DNA of 64,000 nucleotides from positions 40,462,660 through 40,526,659 of the forward strand of contig JANVCC010000010.1 of NCBI GenBank assembly GCA_025345505.1, in the 5' to 3' direction. The stretch comes from Todiramphus chloris collaris (Eukaryota > Chordata > Aves > Coraciiformes > Alcedinidae). A program made the translations under genes and the position numbers. Of the stretch, positions 36,855-49,505 are shown one piece after another (the stretch's first letter is position 1; the number at the start of each line of letters is the position of its first letter). The notes beneath the pieces were generated by a model. That model saw nothing but the letters and a program-made list of their open reading frames with translations, was not told the DNA's origin and searched no databases.

Positions 36855-37708
36855 AGAATCAATCATAGAATGGCTTGAGTTGGAAGGGACCTTAAAGATC
36901 ATCTGGTTCCAACCCCCCTGCCATGGACAGGGACATTTCCCACTAGACCAGGATGCTCAGAGCCTCATCCAGACTGGATTTAAACTCTTCCAGGGATGGG
37001 TCATCCACAACTTGTCTAGGCAACCTGTTCCAGAGTCTCACCACCCTCATAGTAAAGAACTTCTTCCTAATGCCTAATCTAAATCTACCCTGCTCTAGTT
37101 TAAAAACATTGCCTCTCATCCTATCACCACATGAACTTATGAAAAGTCCCTCCCCAGCTTTCCTGTAGGCTTCCTTCGGGTAATGTAAGGCCGCTATAAG
37201 GTCTCCCTGGAGCCTTCTCTTCTCCTGGCTGAACAACTCCAACTTTCTCAGCCTGTCCTCATAGGAGAGGTGATGCAGCCCTCTGATCATCTTCGTGGCC
37301 CTCCTCTGGACCCACTCCAATTGATCTGCATCCTCCTTGTGCTGAGGACTCCGGAGCTGGACGTGGGATTCCAGCTGGGGGTCTCACCAGAGCAGAGTAG
37401 AATGACAGAATCACCTCCTTTGACTTGCTGGCCACATATCTTTTGATGCATCCCAGGATACAGATGGCTTTTTGGGCTGCCAGTACACAGTGATGGCTCA
37501 TGTTAAGTGCTTCATCAACCAGCACCCTCAAGTTCTTCTCTGCAGGGCTGCTCTCAATCCAGTCATCACTCAGACTGTATTTGTTCTGGGGATTGCTCTG
37601 CCCCAGGTGCAAGACCGATCACTTGGCCTTGTTGAACCTCATGAGGCTTGAATGAATCCGCCTCTCCAGCCTGTCAAGGTCCATCTGGTCCTCTGATAGA
37701 TACTGAGA
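36855..37708 (-). mobile_element. CR1 LINE, longest copy, ORF2 C-terminus and 3' end
   Basis: The copy covers about 850 bp, with its 3' end at low coordinates (ATCATAGAATGGCTTGAGTTGG, a CCCCCCTGCCATGGACAGGG block). On the minus strand, 36943-37320 translates into the end of CR1 ORF2: WVQRRATKMIRGLHHLSYEDR, then RRLQGDLIAALHYPKEA, SSCGDRMRGN, a Lys/Arg-rich stretch, and VRLWNRLPRQVV. 37259-37612 translates in another frame into the part before it: HLGQSNPQNKYSLSDDWIES, AEKNLRVLVDEALNMS, AQKAICILGCIKRYVASKS, FYSALVRP. The two frames are joined by a frameshift near 37387. The element is 5'-truncated before the catalytic part of the reverse transcriptase and is inactive. Confidence 0.95.
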
Positions 37709-38332
37709 GATTATTATATAAATTGTTTGGGATTTTTTTTAATGTATGCTTTACTAGAAAATAAAGCATGACCAACTAAAAAAAATCAAAAACAAAGGTA
37801 CAGAGAGAAGTGTGAAACTGAGGTAATCTTCCCCTACTGGTTATCTTTCCCTTTAAAAACAGCCCACACTGTTTTTCAGATCCCTTCAGAAGTCAGTGAC
37901 GCTCTGTGCACTCCTGGGAAGTGGCATTCTCATTCATATACAATCTGAAAGGCAGATCTGAATTCAGACCCTTGCTTTGTATGCAATGAAGCTTTCCTCA
38001 AGTACAGCTTCAGATGCCTCCTGCATGGGAAAACTCATGTCATGGTTGATATCCACTAACCAGGGCACTGGGTATTAATGCAAGGATGAAAAGTAGACAA
38101 AGCACAGTTATGGTCTTGCTGATTTTTGTCTGGTTATTGCCTATCAAGGAAGTTGTAACCAATTTAAGCTTGAGCAATTGTAGGACTGACAGGTTTTTCA
38201 GAGATTGAGGTGTTGTTTTTCTACCACTGACTCTTTGACCAGGGTCTGGTACTACTGAACCTCGACCTCACTCAAGGGAAAGCCTCTGCCCTGGAAAGTG
38301 TTGGAAGAAAGAGACAGAAAAGGGGCACTAAG

Positions 38333-38388
38333 GAGGTGATATTAGCTCCAGTTTACAGCTGGAGATCTGAAGCTCAGAGCTGAGATCC
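38333..38388 (-). repeat. Possible MIR-like trace
   Basis: GAGGTGATATTAGCTCCAGT followed by TTACAGCTGGAGATCTGAAG resembles the reverse complement of the 'cctcatctgtaaaatggggataat' area of MIR/L2. The similarity is about 50 bp long and diverged. Confidence 0.3.
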
Positions 38389-40256
38389 CCACAGTGGTGA
38401 TATATGCAAGACCATGATCTCACCCACCCCCATGGGGGGCATATGATCCAAACCCCTCCGACAAATCCTGCTGTAGTATCTCCATCACACAGCTACACCT
38501 GCATAGCTCTGAAACCTTCCTGAATGTGAGAAACATGATCATTTATGCATGGAGATAAGACATTTCTCAGTTTTCAGGTTTCTAGTTGTACTCGTTCCTT
38601 GATAAATGACTGTGAAAAGGGCAGAATCAAGAGGTGAATTTTTGGACACAGTGCTAAGAACAAACTGGCCATCTTTCTGTTACACCATTCTGCTTCTGCA
38701 CAGATACACATGCTCACTCATAAACCCAAATGCCAACAGATTATATTTCCTTCCAAACAGGGTCATCTATGAATATATAAAACTCATACCTTGAATTAGA
38801 AAACGCCATGAGGTTTTCTTCTCCCTATAGGTATATACGTAAACGTGCACAAGTATAGACATCTAGCTATGCTGCAGTACAGTACAAACAAAATGTGTAA
38901 TTATTATATCTAAAATAGTGCAAACTCAAGATACACATATCAGCAGCTCCCCAAATTCCAACACCTCTGCGGCTGCATATCTGCATCTCATAGGTTTTCA
39001 GACTTACCGTTACAAATCATTTCAATTTGCAATCATTTCCTTAAACTGATTTCAGCCAAATTAATCTTATTTCTTCTTATTAAACACATCTTTCATGCAG
39101 AGTGTAAAACAATAATCCACTTGTAATATTTACTGGCATTGGCTCTCATCAAAGAGATGGGCAGAGAACTGCAGTTAATGGCAGTAACAGAGACAACCCA
39201 CTCGTTGGGTTTTCTACTTACCTGCTGAGGGACTGAAATCCATGAATTTCAAAGCTGCATGTGTCTTGATAGTCATTATGGAGGTATCTCTCAGCCAGTA
39301 CCAATTAATAACAACTGTAACTTTTTATGAAGAAAAATGTCAGTACCATCTGGAATTCCTGGAGAGAGAAAAACCTGTGGACTTGCCTTCTGCAGCATGG
39401 CAACTCCCATCATTACAGCCAGCACAGAAGCAGACTGGTATTTTGTCATTTTCACTTCCACCCATTATGCTTGTTTGCTAACTGGTATGTGTTGGAATAT
39501 GTGGATTTTGATGTTGAAGGGCAGGATTTTTCCAGTTGTTTCACTGCTTAATGGTTGGTGGAGAAGCAGTGGCCCCTGACTACACACTGGGATTTGGTCG
39601 GTCTGCTCTGCCCCAGCTCTGAAAAGTCCTCTTCCCCCAGATGGTTGTGACTATGCAAATAACAGCACTCATTTTGACCACTCAAAAGATGAAGTCTCAC
39701 TGTGCATTATACAATTTCCTTAAAAAAACCCCAACACAATAATTGAGTGAAGAGGGAGTTATCGGGCTGACTAAAATCCTTCAGGCGGTGAAACAGCATT
39801 TTTATGTGACATGCAAGAGGACAGATTTCCTGACAACACCATGTTTCAATCTTTCTAATAGAAAGTCCAAACTAGAAAATTGTCTAGTGTGTACTCCCAG
39901 CCAAGTGTGGATATTTTTTCTGAGATAAAATGGCAAAGCATTCAGTTAAAAACTGGTAAGACTGGTATGTAGCCTGTGAAAACATAAGTAAGTAATTTCC
40001 AATAGTGCCTGATATTTGCAAGCATGGGGTCTAAAACCATAAAAAGACCTTGCTAATATTTTTGTACATGTCCCTCTTGCTGAAGCGCTCTAGAATGAAT
40101 GTGAAGAAACACAGTCCTGCTTCTGTATAGATGGACCTGGAAACGCAGACAGAAAATACACTGCTTGGCTGGACAAATATGAGGAGGGCAGAGACAGAAC
40201 CAATATTACACCAAATGTAGAATGTTTGCCCTATTCAAATTCAAATTTACATTTTC

Positions 40257-40276
40257 TTTTTTTTTTTTCCCCCCCC
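40257..40276 (+). repeat. Homopolymer pair T12-C8
   Basis: Twelve T residues run directly into eight C residues; a second T-run follows at 40313-40323. Confidence 0.85.
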
Positions 40277-42521
40277 TGAGCTCCAGTGTCCTGAATGAAT
40301 AAAAAAAACCTCTTTTTTTTTTTCTCTGAGCTCTCTTAATGGCCATTTAAATGACTTTCTGCTCAAGTTTACAGCCAGCTGTCTAATTACTGAATGCCAA
40401 CATTTATGAAAGCCCAGCATATACAGCGATAATGACACAATTCAATATTTATGGGAGCACATTTTCTGTAAATACCAGCACTGAATAATCACCATAACTA
40501 CTCTCTTGGTACTTGAACTAATTTCAGAGGACAATGAGCAAGAATTCCTTGAAACTTAAAGTCCAGTGACTACTCACCCTTTACACTTTCAGAGACTTCA
40601 AACGCAGTATGCAGTATTAGTAAGAAAGAACTTCTTATTCCTGAAAAATCATTGCTGAACTGATGTGGTAAAGGATATTTTTAAGGTGCTGTGATTGGTT
40701 TGCAAGTGGTGGGGAGCCTGACAAGGTGAGCAGCAGGGAGTGAATGCTGCATCTTACACACAATAGCTCAGTGATTAGAACAACATTTGGAAAAGAGGGA
40801 GAAGAGATGGGCAGAGTATCAGACTCACTTTGCCTCTCAAAATCCTCTTTTTCTCACTAGCAAACTCCAAAGTCTGCTTAGAAAATTGCTCAAAAGCAGA
40901 GACACTGCTTGATTTTAGGGCCTGTGAGCTGATGCAGTTGTTGAGACTAAAGTCATTCTCATCTGATGACTCAAATGCACCTATGCTGTGGTTTCAGTGG
41001 AATTTAGCCAGTGGGCATTGAATCCAAAAGCCTGAGAGGATGGGGCAGGACAGACATCATGGGAGGAGGGACAGCACTGGCAGGCTTTGTTTCCATGCAG
41101 TAAGGGAAAGATTGCAAATTTGAACATTAAGAAAGCCCTCCCACCATACTGCTGACTTCTGTACTTCCATGATCAGGTCACAATTATATTTACCACATAA
41201 TTGCAAACAGAGGAGAACCTTGGGTTTATGTCTTATTCAACAGAAAACTCAATACTATTGTGATGTCTTCTAATAGTAGAATTTGTGTCAGCAGCTGACA
41301 CCATATCCTGCAGAACCTGTTTCCCTAAGACATGCTACAGAGCAATATTCATCCAAAGTAACGAAAGGTGTAAATTAAGTTGAATAAAATTGAATCAAAT
41401 TGAGGAAATATTCATTCTGCCTGGGAGTGACCACACAGATATCTAATGCAGTTTAAATAATGTCTCCTAAATGTTTTCCTTTAGGCAATTTGATTACTGT
41501 TCCTGACCAGCCCCATGTAATAATCAGATGTTTTCTGCTGGAGTATTAACCAGGCTTGTACTTAGCAGTCTGCTCTGAAGATCTGAAAAAAGATTCCACC
41601 AAATCCACTGGGCTTTGCATCAGATACCCAGCTTGCAGGGCTGGCTGAAATGAGCCCAAAGAGTGGAGGAGTGGCCTGGCCTGCTGTAACATCTCCATGT
41701 AACATTACACAGAGCATCCACATTATGTCAGTGCAAAGGCTCATCTGGTCCTGCTTTCTCTCTTCCATGCACACCATTAGGGGACAGGAATATAAGAATT
41801 AAAGAGTGTGTGTTTGCTCCTGTGTGTGTGGAGCAGGGGAAGTACAAATGTAAAAGAGAGGAAACCATCTCTTTATACCTGCAAATCAATAGGAGAATCC
41901 CTGAACTACAAGCTATAACCAGATGTTCATGTTTAGTGGACAACAAAGGACCACTCTTTCATTAATTAATTTTTCCTCTCCTTAATTTTTTTATACAAAT
42001 TAAGGTCCATGTGAAAAGGCCTTTTGTTTAAATCCATTACACTTTAGCAGCAGGTATCTATTGTATTCTTTATCCTCTTCTGGCTTTCTGTCCCCAAAAA
42101 CAGAGTGGCTTCAGTATCTGAAGTAAGAAATGAAGTTTTTTATTATCATCATTTACTTGCAGTGGGGGCTGGGGTTGAGTTGATAAGATGTCAGTGATTA
42201 GTTGCCTAAAGAAAAGAAAGAAAAATTAACAAATTTCCAAATCGAGGGATATGTGATGGGATAAATGAAGCCAAGAGCCCTGTGTTTCCATCCAGCATTT
42301 GATCATCTCACTCAAACTCTCTCAGTTTGTTTACCAATGTGTGAAACAGAAACAGAAATGTGTAGCTTAAATGACAACATGGACTACTATAATTAAAATT
42401 TGTATAATATTATGAAGGTTTTTGTTACAGTATAAAAGCCAAATACATGGTGTTTCTTTGTCCTTATTGCAAATGCTTTGCTTGCAGTGGCACTGTCCTT
42501 ACTTAAATGGGTTAAATTACT

Positions 42522-42541
42522 ACATATATCTATATATATAC
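42522..42541 (+). repeat. AT-dinucleotide microsatellite (imperfect)
   Basis: ACATATATCTATATATATAC, alternating pyrimidine-purine sequence. Confidence 0.8.
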
Positions 42542-42737
42542 ATTAAAAATTCTTAAATTCTTATTGAGTGTACTCACAAGGAATTGTAAAATAACAGTTA
42601 CCAACAACTTTAGATCCTGTCCTCTTCTGATTGACACTGGCGTAGCTTCTGATGCTTCTTTTTCCCATTGTGAAAGTTTGCTCTTGTGCTCGATTTCTAT
42701 TTTCTTCAGAGAGATAAAGACCTTGTGTTACTGGTTG

Positions 42738-43495
42738 TGTCCTGGTTTGAGTTACAACAGGACTACATCTGTTCAGTGATTTTACTTTTCAGATCAGTCT
42801 TTTCTAAGTAACTGCACTTTCTGAAGTTAACAGCATATTTGCACAGACAGCGTCTGCTTCCAGCAGTGATGACTCTTGATGTTTACAGTTACTACCAAGG
42901 ACTGGTGTGCAGAAAGGCTCTTCCTTATGCTTGTTCCTGTGCAGACCAAGGTCATTGCTAAATATTGAGTACAATGCTGGGGGTGCAGTAAGTAAAAGGC
43001 CACACCTGCGGGAATGGATGGACAGGACAGTGACCCTAAACTGATCAGTGATGTATTCCATGACATATACATTGTATTCACTATAAAGCTGAGGGATCAC
43101 TCTCTTCTTCAATGGCCAATGTCTAAGGAGGACTCTGTTCTGCCTTCAATCCTGATTCGTGTTCCTGAATCCAGTTACAGAATCCAAGTTCTGAAACCAG
43201 TTCCTGTCTGCTGCGAAGTCCAGCCTGGGACTTCCCCAGTGCCTGCTCCACAGCTTTAGTAGTGACAGTGACATAAATGACATCAGGGTTCAATATTGGT
43301 TTTGTATATACTTGTATATATTTGTATATATTTCATTTCATTGCTATTATTTAAATTAAAACTGGTTTAGTTTTCATTTCCAATCCATAAGTCTGTCTCC
43401 CCTATTCCCTTTCTCTTCTCCTTTGGGAAGGGGGTGGGGTTAATAGAGAGCATCTGTCATTTGTCTAGTGGTTGGCCCAGTTCTAAACCTTGACA
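42738..43495 (+). mobile_element. Solo LTR, avian ERVL-type
   Basis: I recognise the layout of a common bird ERVL-type LTR. It begins TGTCCTGGTTTGAG and has in its U3 region GGACAGGACAGTGACCC, an AACTGATCAG segment and GTATTCCATGACATATACAT. A TATA box (CTATAAAGCTGAGG, 43081-43094) comes next. Further on are an AT-rich part with an ATTAAA signal (43355-43360) and ACTGGTTTAGTTTTC, then a CCCTATTCCCTTTCTCTTCTCC block and GGGAAGGGGGTGGGGTTAAT. It ends TTCTAAACCTTGACA. No internal retroviral genes are present, so it is a solo LTR left by recombination. The flanks GGTTG and CCAGA do not form a target-site duplication, in line with an old, diverged copy or slightly wrong ends. Three 10-bp YTTGTATATA units lie inside (43301-43330). 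Confidence 0.78.
43301..43330 (+). repeat. 3 x 10-bp tandem repeat inside the LTR
   Basis: TTTGTATATA, CTTGTATATA, TTTGTATATA: three consecutive units differing only at the first base, located between the TATA box and the ATTAAA signal of the LTR. Confidence 0.9.
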
Positions 43496-43720
43496 CCAGA
43501 GCAAGCTCATTTTCCTGTGTGTGGGCATGGGAATAGCAAATAAAAGCTGAAAGGAAAGGGTCATATTTGCAAATATATGTGAAACATCTGCAATTGGTTC
43601 CAACAATATTTGCTGAACAACAGCACAAGCAGACTTTCTTTGGCTGTGAAAGGCTGCTCTTGCCACCAACTGATAGGAAGAATGAATCAACTCTTAAACA
43701 AAATGACCCGTTAAGTAACT
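43496..43720. other. Spacer between LTR and CR1 stub
   Basis: About 225 bp of unique sequence with no recognised feature. Confidence 0.6.
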
Positions 43721-43805
43721 GTTATCATGGTACAGAAATGGGGGTTGGACTAGATGACCTTTAGAGGTCCCTTGCAACCCAAGGCATTCTATGGTTCTAT
43801 GATTC
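43721..43805 (+). mobile_element. CR1 3'-terminal stub
   Basis: Only the last part of a CR1 is present: GGGGGTTGGACTAGATGACC, then TTTAGAGGTCCCTTGCAACC and tail units ATTCTATGGTTCTATGATTC. The severe 5' truncation is typical for CR1. Tail and body are well preserved. Confidence 0.88.
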
Positions 43806-45104
43806 ATTAACTTTGAATAAAGCATGCTGAACAAAATACTGATATTTTAAAAAGTTACCTAGAAGGCTGAATAACAACCTTGAATCTACAATTTTGTCTC
43901 TATGATTCTCTCTCCACTCCTCCCCTCAACCAAAAAGTCTACAACTCTCTTAGTCATGATGTGTTTTGGTTTCTTATTAATGTCCCTTTTTCAAGTAGCT
44001 TGTATCTTAATTTATTAGGCAAGTTCAAGCCTCTTTATTGAACATGGATAATGTTTTCGAGCTATGGGTAGTTTCCCCAAAAGGCATTGCCTTTTCTTCC
44101 TTCCTTTTAATTTTGGTGTTGTTTGTTTTTTAATTTGGCTTATGGAAGTCTTGAGATGTTACCTAGCATGCAAGTTTTCACTATTGCAAAAACCAGTAGT
44201 GGTCTAAACAGACTACTCGGACAACCTGGTGCTCCTTATTTCCAGACATTGCCATTTCTATCTAAGCCTCATCTTAGAAATATATTATTATATAGTTTCC
44301 ATTTCTGGGCATTGTAGAGGGAAAACCAAGGCAAGTTTTGACACTGCCTATGCCATGCCTGTACAGGTAAGGTGCAAAGCCAGCAAGATAGCAGTGGGAT
44401 TATAACCAGGAGGCTTCACTAATGGGTTACTGGCACAGAATGAAGACTTCATTACATATTCACTGCTGACATGACAAGATACTCTCCCAACAGGGACCAG
44501 AAAAGAAACATTGCCAGCCTGAAATCTAAGCTGATCAGCCACATACCCTGGTGTGTGCCTGCCGTCAGCTTTCTGCAAGGTTTTGTGAATTTAGCTAACA
44601 TTTATCATTTATAATAAGCCTTTAAACAAATGCCATGCACAGAATGAACTAAAAAGATATCCACGTTGTTGTACCCTCTTCAGCGTTGGCTGTGGCCATT
44701 TGGCAGCCACTGTTCACTGTCAAGTACATTGTCTAAGACAAGGATATAGCTGCTACCATCCCAGTCCCCTTCCTAGGGGTATTTCTTCAAAGGGTGCCCA
44801 TGTTAGACAAATAGTGGAATGAAACTTGATCAAATAAGCACAATACAGACAACATATTCAGGAACAAAATCAGTGTGAAAGCATCTGTTTCCCCTACCTC
44901 TGTATCCAGCTCCCTTTCTAATGAAAGGATGTACATTTTAAAGAAATCACTTGAAACTTGCATGGATTTAGCCGTAAAAGATAACTCTGCACCCTAAAGG
45001 ATGGGAGGATGATCAGTTGAAGTACCTCTTAAACTCTTTTCATTATTCATTGGGTGTCTAGGAAAACATTTTGACTGGTGTAATTCTATATACCCAACAG
45101 ACTG

Positions 45105-45515
45105 GTGCCAGAGATTCCATTAAACCGGGCAATGACTACCTGAGATGCCTGCACGAAGAGAGCCACAGGCCTGTGTTAACCTTTATTGATCTATGCACAA
45201 GAGAGAAAAGATAAAACAATGCATGGAGGAGGCCTAGCCCTAGTTGGTCTGTCTGCCCAGGGTAGGCTAAAACTTTCTGTTACAGTAATCGGAGCTGAAG
45301 GCCCTTAGGAAATAAAGCCAGAGATGTTAATTTGAGGACAGGAATTCAGCTAGTCTTTGAATATTAGTCAGGGAGCTCTCCCTGAGTCCCCTGCCCTGTT
45401 CATGGAGGAAGAAGGAGGGAGTCTGCTGTGGAAGTATAAAGAGCCTGGCATTGGACAAATCAGAATGAATAAAGGCTTGCTTTTGCTATATATTTAACTC
45501 TCTGACAATTGAAGC
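45105..45515 (+). mobile_element. Possible LTR fragment
   Basis: A TATA-like box (AGTATAAAGAGCC, about 45434-45446) is followed 30 bp later by AATAAAGGCTTGC (45467). This spacing is that of LTRs with a short R region, as in alpharetrovirus-like elements. The sequence ends near TTGAAGCA. There are no clear inverted termini or target-site duplication, and the 5' limit is a guess. A cellular promoter or coincidence remains possible. Confidence 0.28.
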
Positions 45516-48500
45516 AGTTTCCTCACCAGCTTCTATGTTGGCTCTGGCCAGGTGCCCCAGTCCCAGCCTGCTGCATCACTCCTGCTCATACCCACTGCCC
45601 CAGAAAGCCTTTCAGGTTTCTGTCAGCACTCATCACCTTCTCCGCATCCTTGGTTAAAACCAAAGGAGGCACCATGCTGATTTATATAGTCACCGATTAA
45701 CAGGATTCAACAGAGGTGGGCTGTGGACTTACCCCACAGGGACCCCACAGGAGCCCATAGCAGGGAGCACACGTGTCTGTATGATGAAGGAATGGAAAAA
45801 ACACCTGCAATTCAGAGATAGTGTTTGCATTTTCTAGGTCTCCCTCTGTTCCAGAGAAGCCCAACATTTGTTTAAAACACTGTTGTTTGCATTCAGGGTC
45901 GCTCTCATTAAGCCTGTTAATCCCCAGTAGTATTTTATATTTACCTGTTCTAGACCCTTCTTGCAGCGCTGTCATCACAATTTTAGTTTATGAAAATACA
46001 AGGGAAAAGAATTTGTATATAATGAAAGAAACCTTCCAACTAAGTTTTGTCTTGAAAGCAAAGAAGTTCCCTGATTTTACTGTATGTAAGATCAGGGCCA
46101 TGATGTGGCCTCCTTGCCTTCATTTCTTTTGGCCTTTATTGTAACAAATATTATTATACCTGTTCAATGATTTTCTTCACTTTCTTACAGAAAAGGACCT
46201 CTCTCAAAGGCACAAGCAGTATATGTGGATATATCTTAGAGGAAGCCAGACAATACTCATGTGCCATGTATCCTGCTTAAACCCTGAAATTCATAGTTCC
46301 AGGATTTTTCTTCCAACAGAGTGGGGTGAAGTCTCTCAGACTGCCATGGAAACAGGCTGGGTAGTGTTGTCAAAAGGAATAGGAATTCGATTGTACAAAT
46401 AATCTGCAGTTAATGTGAATATTGCTCATTGCCAAGGTGCAAATGTCATACTTCATAAGAAAAAAAAAAGTCTCCAGCAGATGTTCCTGTAATCCTACAT
46501 ATTGCTATTTCCTCCCAGTCACATAACATGACTTTTCAGTGTTTTTCATATGTTGGAAAAAACTTTAATGAACACAGTGTAAGAAATAATTCACCACAGG
46601 CAGAGCAACTCAGTAGATGACCTAAACGATTTCCAAATCCTACTGGTTCTTTGTTATACTAAATATGCTCATAATTAGCAGACAAAAGAATAATTATTCT
46701 GATGTAAACACATCTATGTTATGTGTTAGAATAGTAAAAATTAAATTATTCTATTGTACAAAAACTGTGCATCAGCCAGGCTTGGCAAACTGTTCTTTAT
46801 GTGGGAAGCTCTACTGGTGTGTGCCCTGGCCTCAGCACACTACATTTCTTGTGGCATTTACTGTATGATTTCCTGAAATATTAAACTAAACACAGTTTCT
46901 TGCTTACTGAACACAAATTAAATCCACAAGAAGTGCAGCCTCTCATATTCAGAGGGCTGTAGCTTCCCTCCTTCCCCTCTTTCAGTCTGGATTTTGTTTA
47001 GTTGCAAATTTTAAAACTGTCTTCCTGAAAAATCATCCTGACAATAAAAAGAGAGAGAGGGAGAAGCAAGTAAGGCAATGACTTGGCTTTTCTAAAAGAA
47101 AACTGAAGAGGAACAAATAACATTTTAAGCCTAGATGTGGTAGTAGTCCTCACAAGTGTGAGAGGATCCCCATTTATTTTCACACTAACTCTCTCTTAAT
47201 TTCCTGGTGGCAAGTTAGAGACAACTACTCCAGTTTCACATATTTAACAGAGATGTATAAATTACTGTGGAGAAAAGAGGACCAGTTCAAGCAAGGGTAA
47301 GAGACTGATCATCACCAGGTGACCTGACTCCAGGATGGAAATGACATGAGCCCATTGCATCCTGTGCTTGCTGGTAGGTTTGTGTGTTAACTGTTTCAGC
47401 AGAACTTTGTGAGGATTTTGGTTTCCAGGGCCAAGATGAATGATAACTTGTGTCTGGACTTGATACAAAAATTTTTATCTTCCTCCTTTTTAATCCTTTG
47501 TGGCTTATAAGTATAGGAGTTTGTAGCAGCCTGATTAGAGAGGGATGCCTGAAAAGCCTGGCTTTGCCAACTTCCCAAGATAGATCTAGGATGAGAGCAG
47601 GATTTTCTTCTTCCCATCAACAATGGTTCTTGAGCAAGGCACTGGAAAGGGTTTAACATTACAGCGTGAATTTTGTTCAGATACCCAGACAGGATTTCTG
47701 CATATCTCTGAGAGCAGAGGAGGTTGATAGAGGTCTGCTATGCATGATACCTGAGGTTTATCAGCTTGCTGCAGCCTAGCAGGGAGTGCCCTGACAATGT
47801 ACCTGCAATGCACTTGCCTGCATCCTCTCCAGTCCAAGGCAATAAAAAACCCCAAAGAGAACAAATTCATACTGTCCAATGCATATGTAAAACACCTTGT
47901 TAGTGTTTGGGTGGACTCCAAGGAGCCTTGGGAGCTGTGTGTTTTGGTGCCCTCACCTGAGACTGCAGTGCCTTTGCTGTCATGCAACACTGTGTTGAAC
48001 ACAAGCCTGTTCCTGGCAGCACCATGCACCTTGGTCTTGGCTTCCTGGTGAACAAAATGCCAGCAGATGCTGAGACTGGCTTCCCTGGCACAGCTTCATG
48101 GGGTGGCAGGGCCAGGTATGTGTGAGAGCTTGACTCCTTCCCCTTTTTTCATGCCTGTTGTCAGTATTTTGACATCATTTTCCACGAGCCTGTTGGACTG
48201 TGGACAAAGTGAGCTGGCTGTTACCTGTCTAAACAGATACTTCATTGGAAACTCTTTAAATATATTCCATGTTAACAATGGCTCAGTGTCAGACACAACT
48301 TCACCAGCAAAAATGGATTTTGTAAGCATGATCATATGTTTACTTGGCACTGTCTTCTAGTAAGACCATCTCAGGGGAGGGGAAATGGCAATCAGGGAGC
48401 AGGTTGAACTTCTTCGCGAACAGCATGAGCCTCTTCCCTGCCTCTCAGTCCTGAGGGCAAGTGGCCCCTTGCCATCAGTGCTGGGGTTCTTCATTTGGTT

Positions 48501-49370
48501 CGGTTCATATTTATGGCATATGTGACACAAACAAGTTTCCTTTAGCCAATTCTCAGCAGAATAGAGAGACAGAAAAATAGAGAATACATTTTCACAGGAT
48601 TCTTTATTCCATAAATAATTGTCATGAACCCTTCTGTAACATTTCCCAACAAAACTGAGTATTTTTATTAAAGAAATTTGTGCCTGAAAGTTTATTTTAA
48701 TTATATTTCAATAATGTAGTTTTCATAGGCAAACTATTTATTACCTTTGTTAAATATCAGGATTAGTTTTAATCCAAAAATCAAATTACTAATTTAAAAA
48801 TAGTCTTCCAGGAAGTAAATCAAAGCTAGAAGTTAGATGGAAGTTAGTGGAAGCTGTAAAGTAAAAATGTTATGAATGGAAGTATGAGAGCTTCCATCAG
48901 AGGATATTAGAGTCTCTGATACAATGTATCAAACAAATATGTATTTAAGGGTTTTTACATTTGGGTTATTGAATCTATAATTACTATCTTTGATGTAAGT
49001 ACAATAAGTATTTGTTTAGGAAATATTTAAAGAGGATAATACTATGTACAGAGGACAAACTTCAGTGTCACAATACACAGCAGCTTTCACTCACAAACCA
49101 TCTTACGTTGTGGAATTACAAAATAGCATTACAATACATACACCAGGTAGAGGGAGTGCTGAAGTAATTTTGGCAATACATGAGTTAAAGTTACCAATAT
49201 TTTAATCAGACTTTACTGAGAAAGATACAATTAAGCAGACCAAGAGTTTATAAATCTTTCTTTTTAGATATCACAGGCTGTCTTTAAAAAAGATACATAT
49301 TATGTGTCATTAATTCCCACAGATGAGGTGAGATATTGATGTCACTGAAATGAAAAGGAAAAAAAACCAA

Positions 49371-49505
49371 TGCAGGTTAGAGAAATGTTTCGTATCTGGT
49401 TTCGATTCTCACAAAACCACAAGTAATGCTACCATTTCCCTGAAAATAAATGTGTATCCCAGCTGGGACATGAACCTGAAGACTTCAAGCCAAGCTGCTA
49501 GCATC
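49371..49505. repeat. Possible remnant of two tRNA-derived SINE heads, inverted
   Basis: GGTTAGAGAAATG then GGTTTCGATTCTC (49376-49413) resembles the A/B-box head of a CORE-SINE on the plus strand. CCCAGCTGGGACATGAACCT (from about 49458) resembles the same head on the minus strand ('cccagctgggattcgaaccc'). Both are short and diverged, and the assignment is speculative. Confidence 0.25.

Larger units (their letters stand above)
37709..42737. other. Unique stretch, no gene recognised
   Basis: No gene is recognised. A possible antisense MIR-like trace lies at 38333-38388 (TTAGCTCCAGTTTACAGCTG). Homopolymer runs occur at 40257-40276 (T then C) and 40313-40323 (T), and an alternating AT stretch at 42522-42541. 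The sequence around 40330-40510 is AT-rich with several TAATTA-like sites. Frames do not exceed 80 codons. Confidence 0.55.

Noticed and set aside
47586..48360. Overlapping frames on both strands with a good donor at 48114
   Set aside because: No matching acceptor with an open interval could be settled and no protein family is visible; the frames reflect local GC content.
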